Positions 63,022 to 64,000 of a DNA stretch of 64,000 nt are shown here, in pieces. The stretch comes from JBOFWL01 sp051653605. GTDB lineage: Bacteria; Spirochaetota; Brevinematia; Brevinematales; Brevinemataceae. Location of the stretch: the NCBI GenBank assembly GCA_051653605.1, contig JBOFWL010000139.1, forward strand, positions 186,001-250,000. Direction: 5' to 3'. Both the position numbers and the translations under genes were made by a program. Numbering within the stretch: position 1 is the stretch's first letter; every line of letters begins with the position of its first letter. Below the pieces are notes generated by a model. That model saw nothing but the letters and a program-made list of their open reading frames with translations. It ran no database searches and had not been told where the DNA came from.

Positions 63022-64000
63022 ATGTCGAAAGTTTCGTTTAAAAATTACAGTCTTCCAGATGAAAATGGTTTTTTTGGGGAATTTGGAGGAGCCTTTGTTC
63101 CCGAGCCTCTTCAAAATGTGTTAAAAAACTTAACAATAGAATTTGAAAAAGCAGTTAAAGACCCAACTTTTTTTGAAGAATTAAATGCCTTGCGAAAAGA
63201 TTATACTGGTCGCCCATCCCCCTTGTACTTTGCTCAAAATTTGTCTAATCATTATGGCATAAATATTTATCTCAAGCGTGAAGATTTAAATCATACGGGT
63301 TCTCATAAAATCAATAATACCTTAGGGCAAGCTCTTCTTGCAAAAAGAATGGGAATGAAAAAAATTGTTGCTGAAACAGGAGCTGGTCAACATGGGTTGG
63401 CAACGGCAACGGTTTGTGCGCTTATGGGTATGGAATGCCTCATTTTCATGGGCGAAGAAGATATAAAACGCCAGCAAACTAATGTCGACAAGATGAAAAT
63501 GCTTGGAGCCCGCGTAGAAAGTGTCTCTACTGGGGATAAATGTCTTACAGCGGCTGTAGATGCTGCTTTGGGATATTATGTAACGCATGCTGATGACACT
63601 TTTTATCTGTTGGGGTCGGCTGTTGGGCCTCATCCTTACCCTAAAATGGTGAGAACCTTTCAAAGAATCATAGGAGAAGAGGCCAGAGCCCAGTTCCTAG
63701 AAAAAACGGGTAAGCTACCAGATGCTATTCTTGCTTGTGTTGGGGGAGGAAGTAATGCGATAGGTCTTTTCTCGGCATTTTTAGCCGATGAAGATGTTCG
63801 TATTTTTGGAGCAGAGGCTGGAGGAAAAGGGCTAGAAACGGGACGACACTGTGCAAGCATCACAGCAGGTATTAAAACAGAAATTCATGGTTTTCGTACT
63901 TATGTGCTTGAAGACACTACAAAAGCTTATAGTATCTCTGCAGGCCTGGATTATCCTGGAGTGGGCCCTGAAATTTCATATTTAAGTGAAGTTGGTAGAG
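63022..64000 (+). CDS. trpB: Tryptophan synthase beta subunit (runs off the window)
   Basis: The first 326 codons are present; the 3' end lies beyond 64000. GAGGAG precedes the ATG. It joins indole and serine to make tryptophan. Signatures: GEFGGAFVPEPL near residue 19, GRPSPLYFA, the PLP lysine K96 in HTGSHKINN, the GAGQHGLATATV substrate loop near residue 118, and the phosphate-binding CVGGGSNAIG. It is of the standard TrpB1 type. The gene following (possibly trpA) cannot be seen; no other trp gene lies upstream. Confidence 0.95.
   Translation, partial: MSKVSFKNYSLPDENGFFGEFGGAFVPEPLQNVLKNLTIEFEKAVKDPTFFEELNALRKDYTGRPSPLYFAQNLSNHYGINIYLKREDLNHTGSHKINNTLGQALLAKRMGMKKIVAETGAGQHGLATATVCALMGMECLIFMGEEDIKRQQTNVDKMKMLGARVESVSTGDKCLTAAVDAALGYYVTHADDTFYLLGSAVGPHPYPKMVRTFQRIIGEEARAQFLEKTGKLPDAILACVGGGSNAIGLFSAFLADEDVRIFGAEAGGKGLETGRHCASITAGIKTEIHGFRTYVLEDTTKAYSISAGLDYPGVGPEISYLSEVGR

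Overview
The window reads as chromosome of a low-GC, flagellated, diderm, fermentative bacterium, and a spirochaete is my best guess. Evidence for a diderm: an apolipoprotein N-acyltransferase, a lipobox substrate-binding lipoprotein, several signal-peptide proteins that look like outer-membrane barrels, and an ExbD/TonB pair. The compact fliP-fliQ-fliR-flhB-flhA-flhF-flhG block and the abundance of exported ankyrin and low-complexity proteins fit spirochaetes, but I cannot fix the genus. There are no rRNAs, insertion sequences, phage genes or CRISPR arrays. Coding density is high and no gene-free stretch exceeds about 300 bases.

Layout. 1-3700: the tail of an ABC-F-like gene, two exported proteins, an SDR dehydrogenase and a TPR-like exported protein. 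3745-9050: alanine racemase (alr), type III glutamine synthetase, tyrosyl-tRNA synthetase and a sirtuin. 9107-16404: a Thr-Asn-rich exported protein, exbD-tonB-addB, and two exported ankyrin proteins. 16675-20789: a five-gene operon fabG/phaB-like, bcd, etfB, etfA, phaJ/maoC-like, which can turn acetoacetyl-CoA into butyryl-CoA through the (R)-3-hydroxy isomer. Its promoter lies between two near-identical palindromes. 20832-26034: D-lactate dehydrogenase, chromate transporter, Na+/amino-acid symporter and lactate permease. 26141-34099: the flagellar export operon. 34250-42274: lnt, a membrane protein, two tRNAs with CAU anticodons, a barrel protein, a 10-repeat ankyrin protein, a coiled-coil membrane protein and an EamA transporter.

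42422-48336: a large exported protein joining a metallopeptidase-like domain, a TolB-like propeller and a barrel, then nadV, ridA and lysA. 48333-53758: an oligopeptide ABC importer (five genes). 54052-55929: two acyltransferases. 55924-59607: the complete oxidative pentose phosphate branch (pgl, gnd, zwf), divergent from catalase. 61300-64000: another barrel-like protein, a DUF454 protein and the start of trpB.

How the parts fit: lactate (ldhA, lctP) and butyryl-CoA (bcd/etf) modules handle fermentative redox balance. Catalase plus the NADPH-generating pentose branch suggest oxygen exposure. Sirtuin and nicotinamide phosphoribosyltransferase could form a nicotinamide salvage loop. Many promoters have TTGNNN-17/18-TATAAT form, and they decide several start codons.

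Most notable patterns: ten of twelve predicted signal-peptidase-I substrates carry Gln at the predicted +1 position, like the Q-rule described for Bacteroidetes. Other points are the palindrome-flanked (R)-specific butyryl-CoA operon, a probable leaderless mRNA for the metallopeptidase/propeller/barrel gene, an intrinsic terminator placed directly before the alr ribosome binding site, and convergent gene pairs with abutting or overlapping stop codons.
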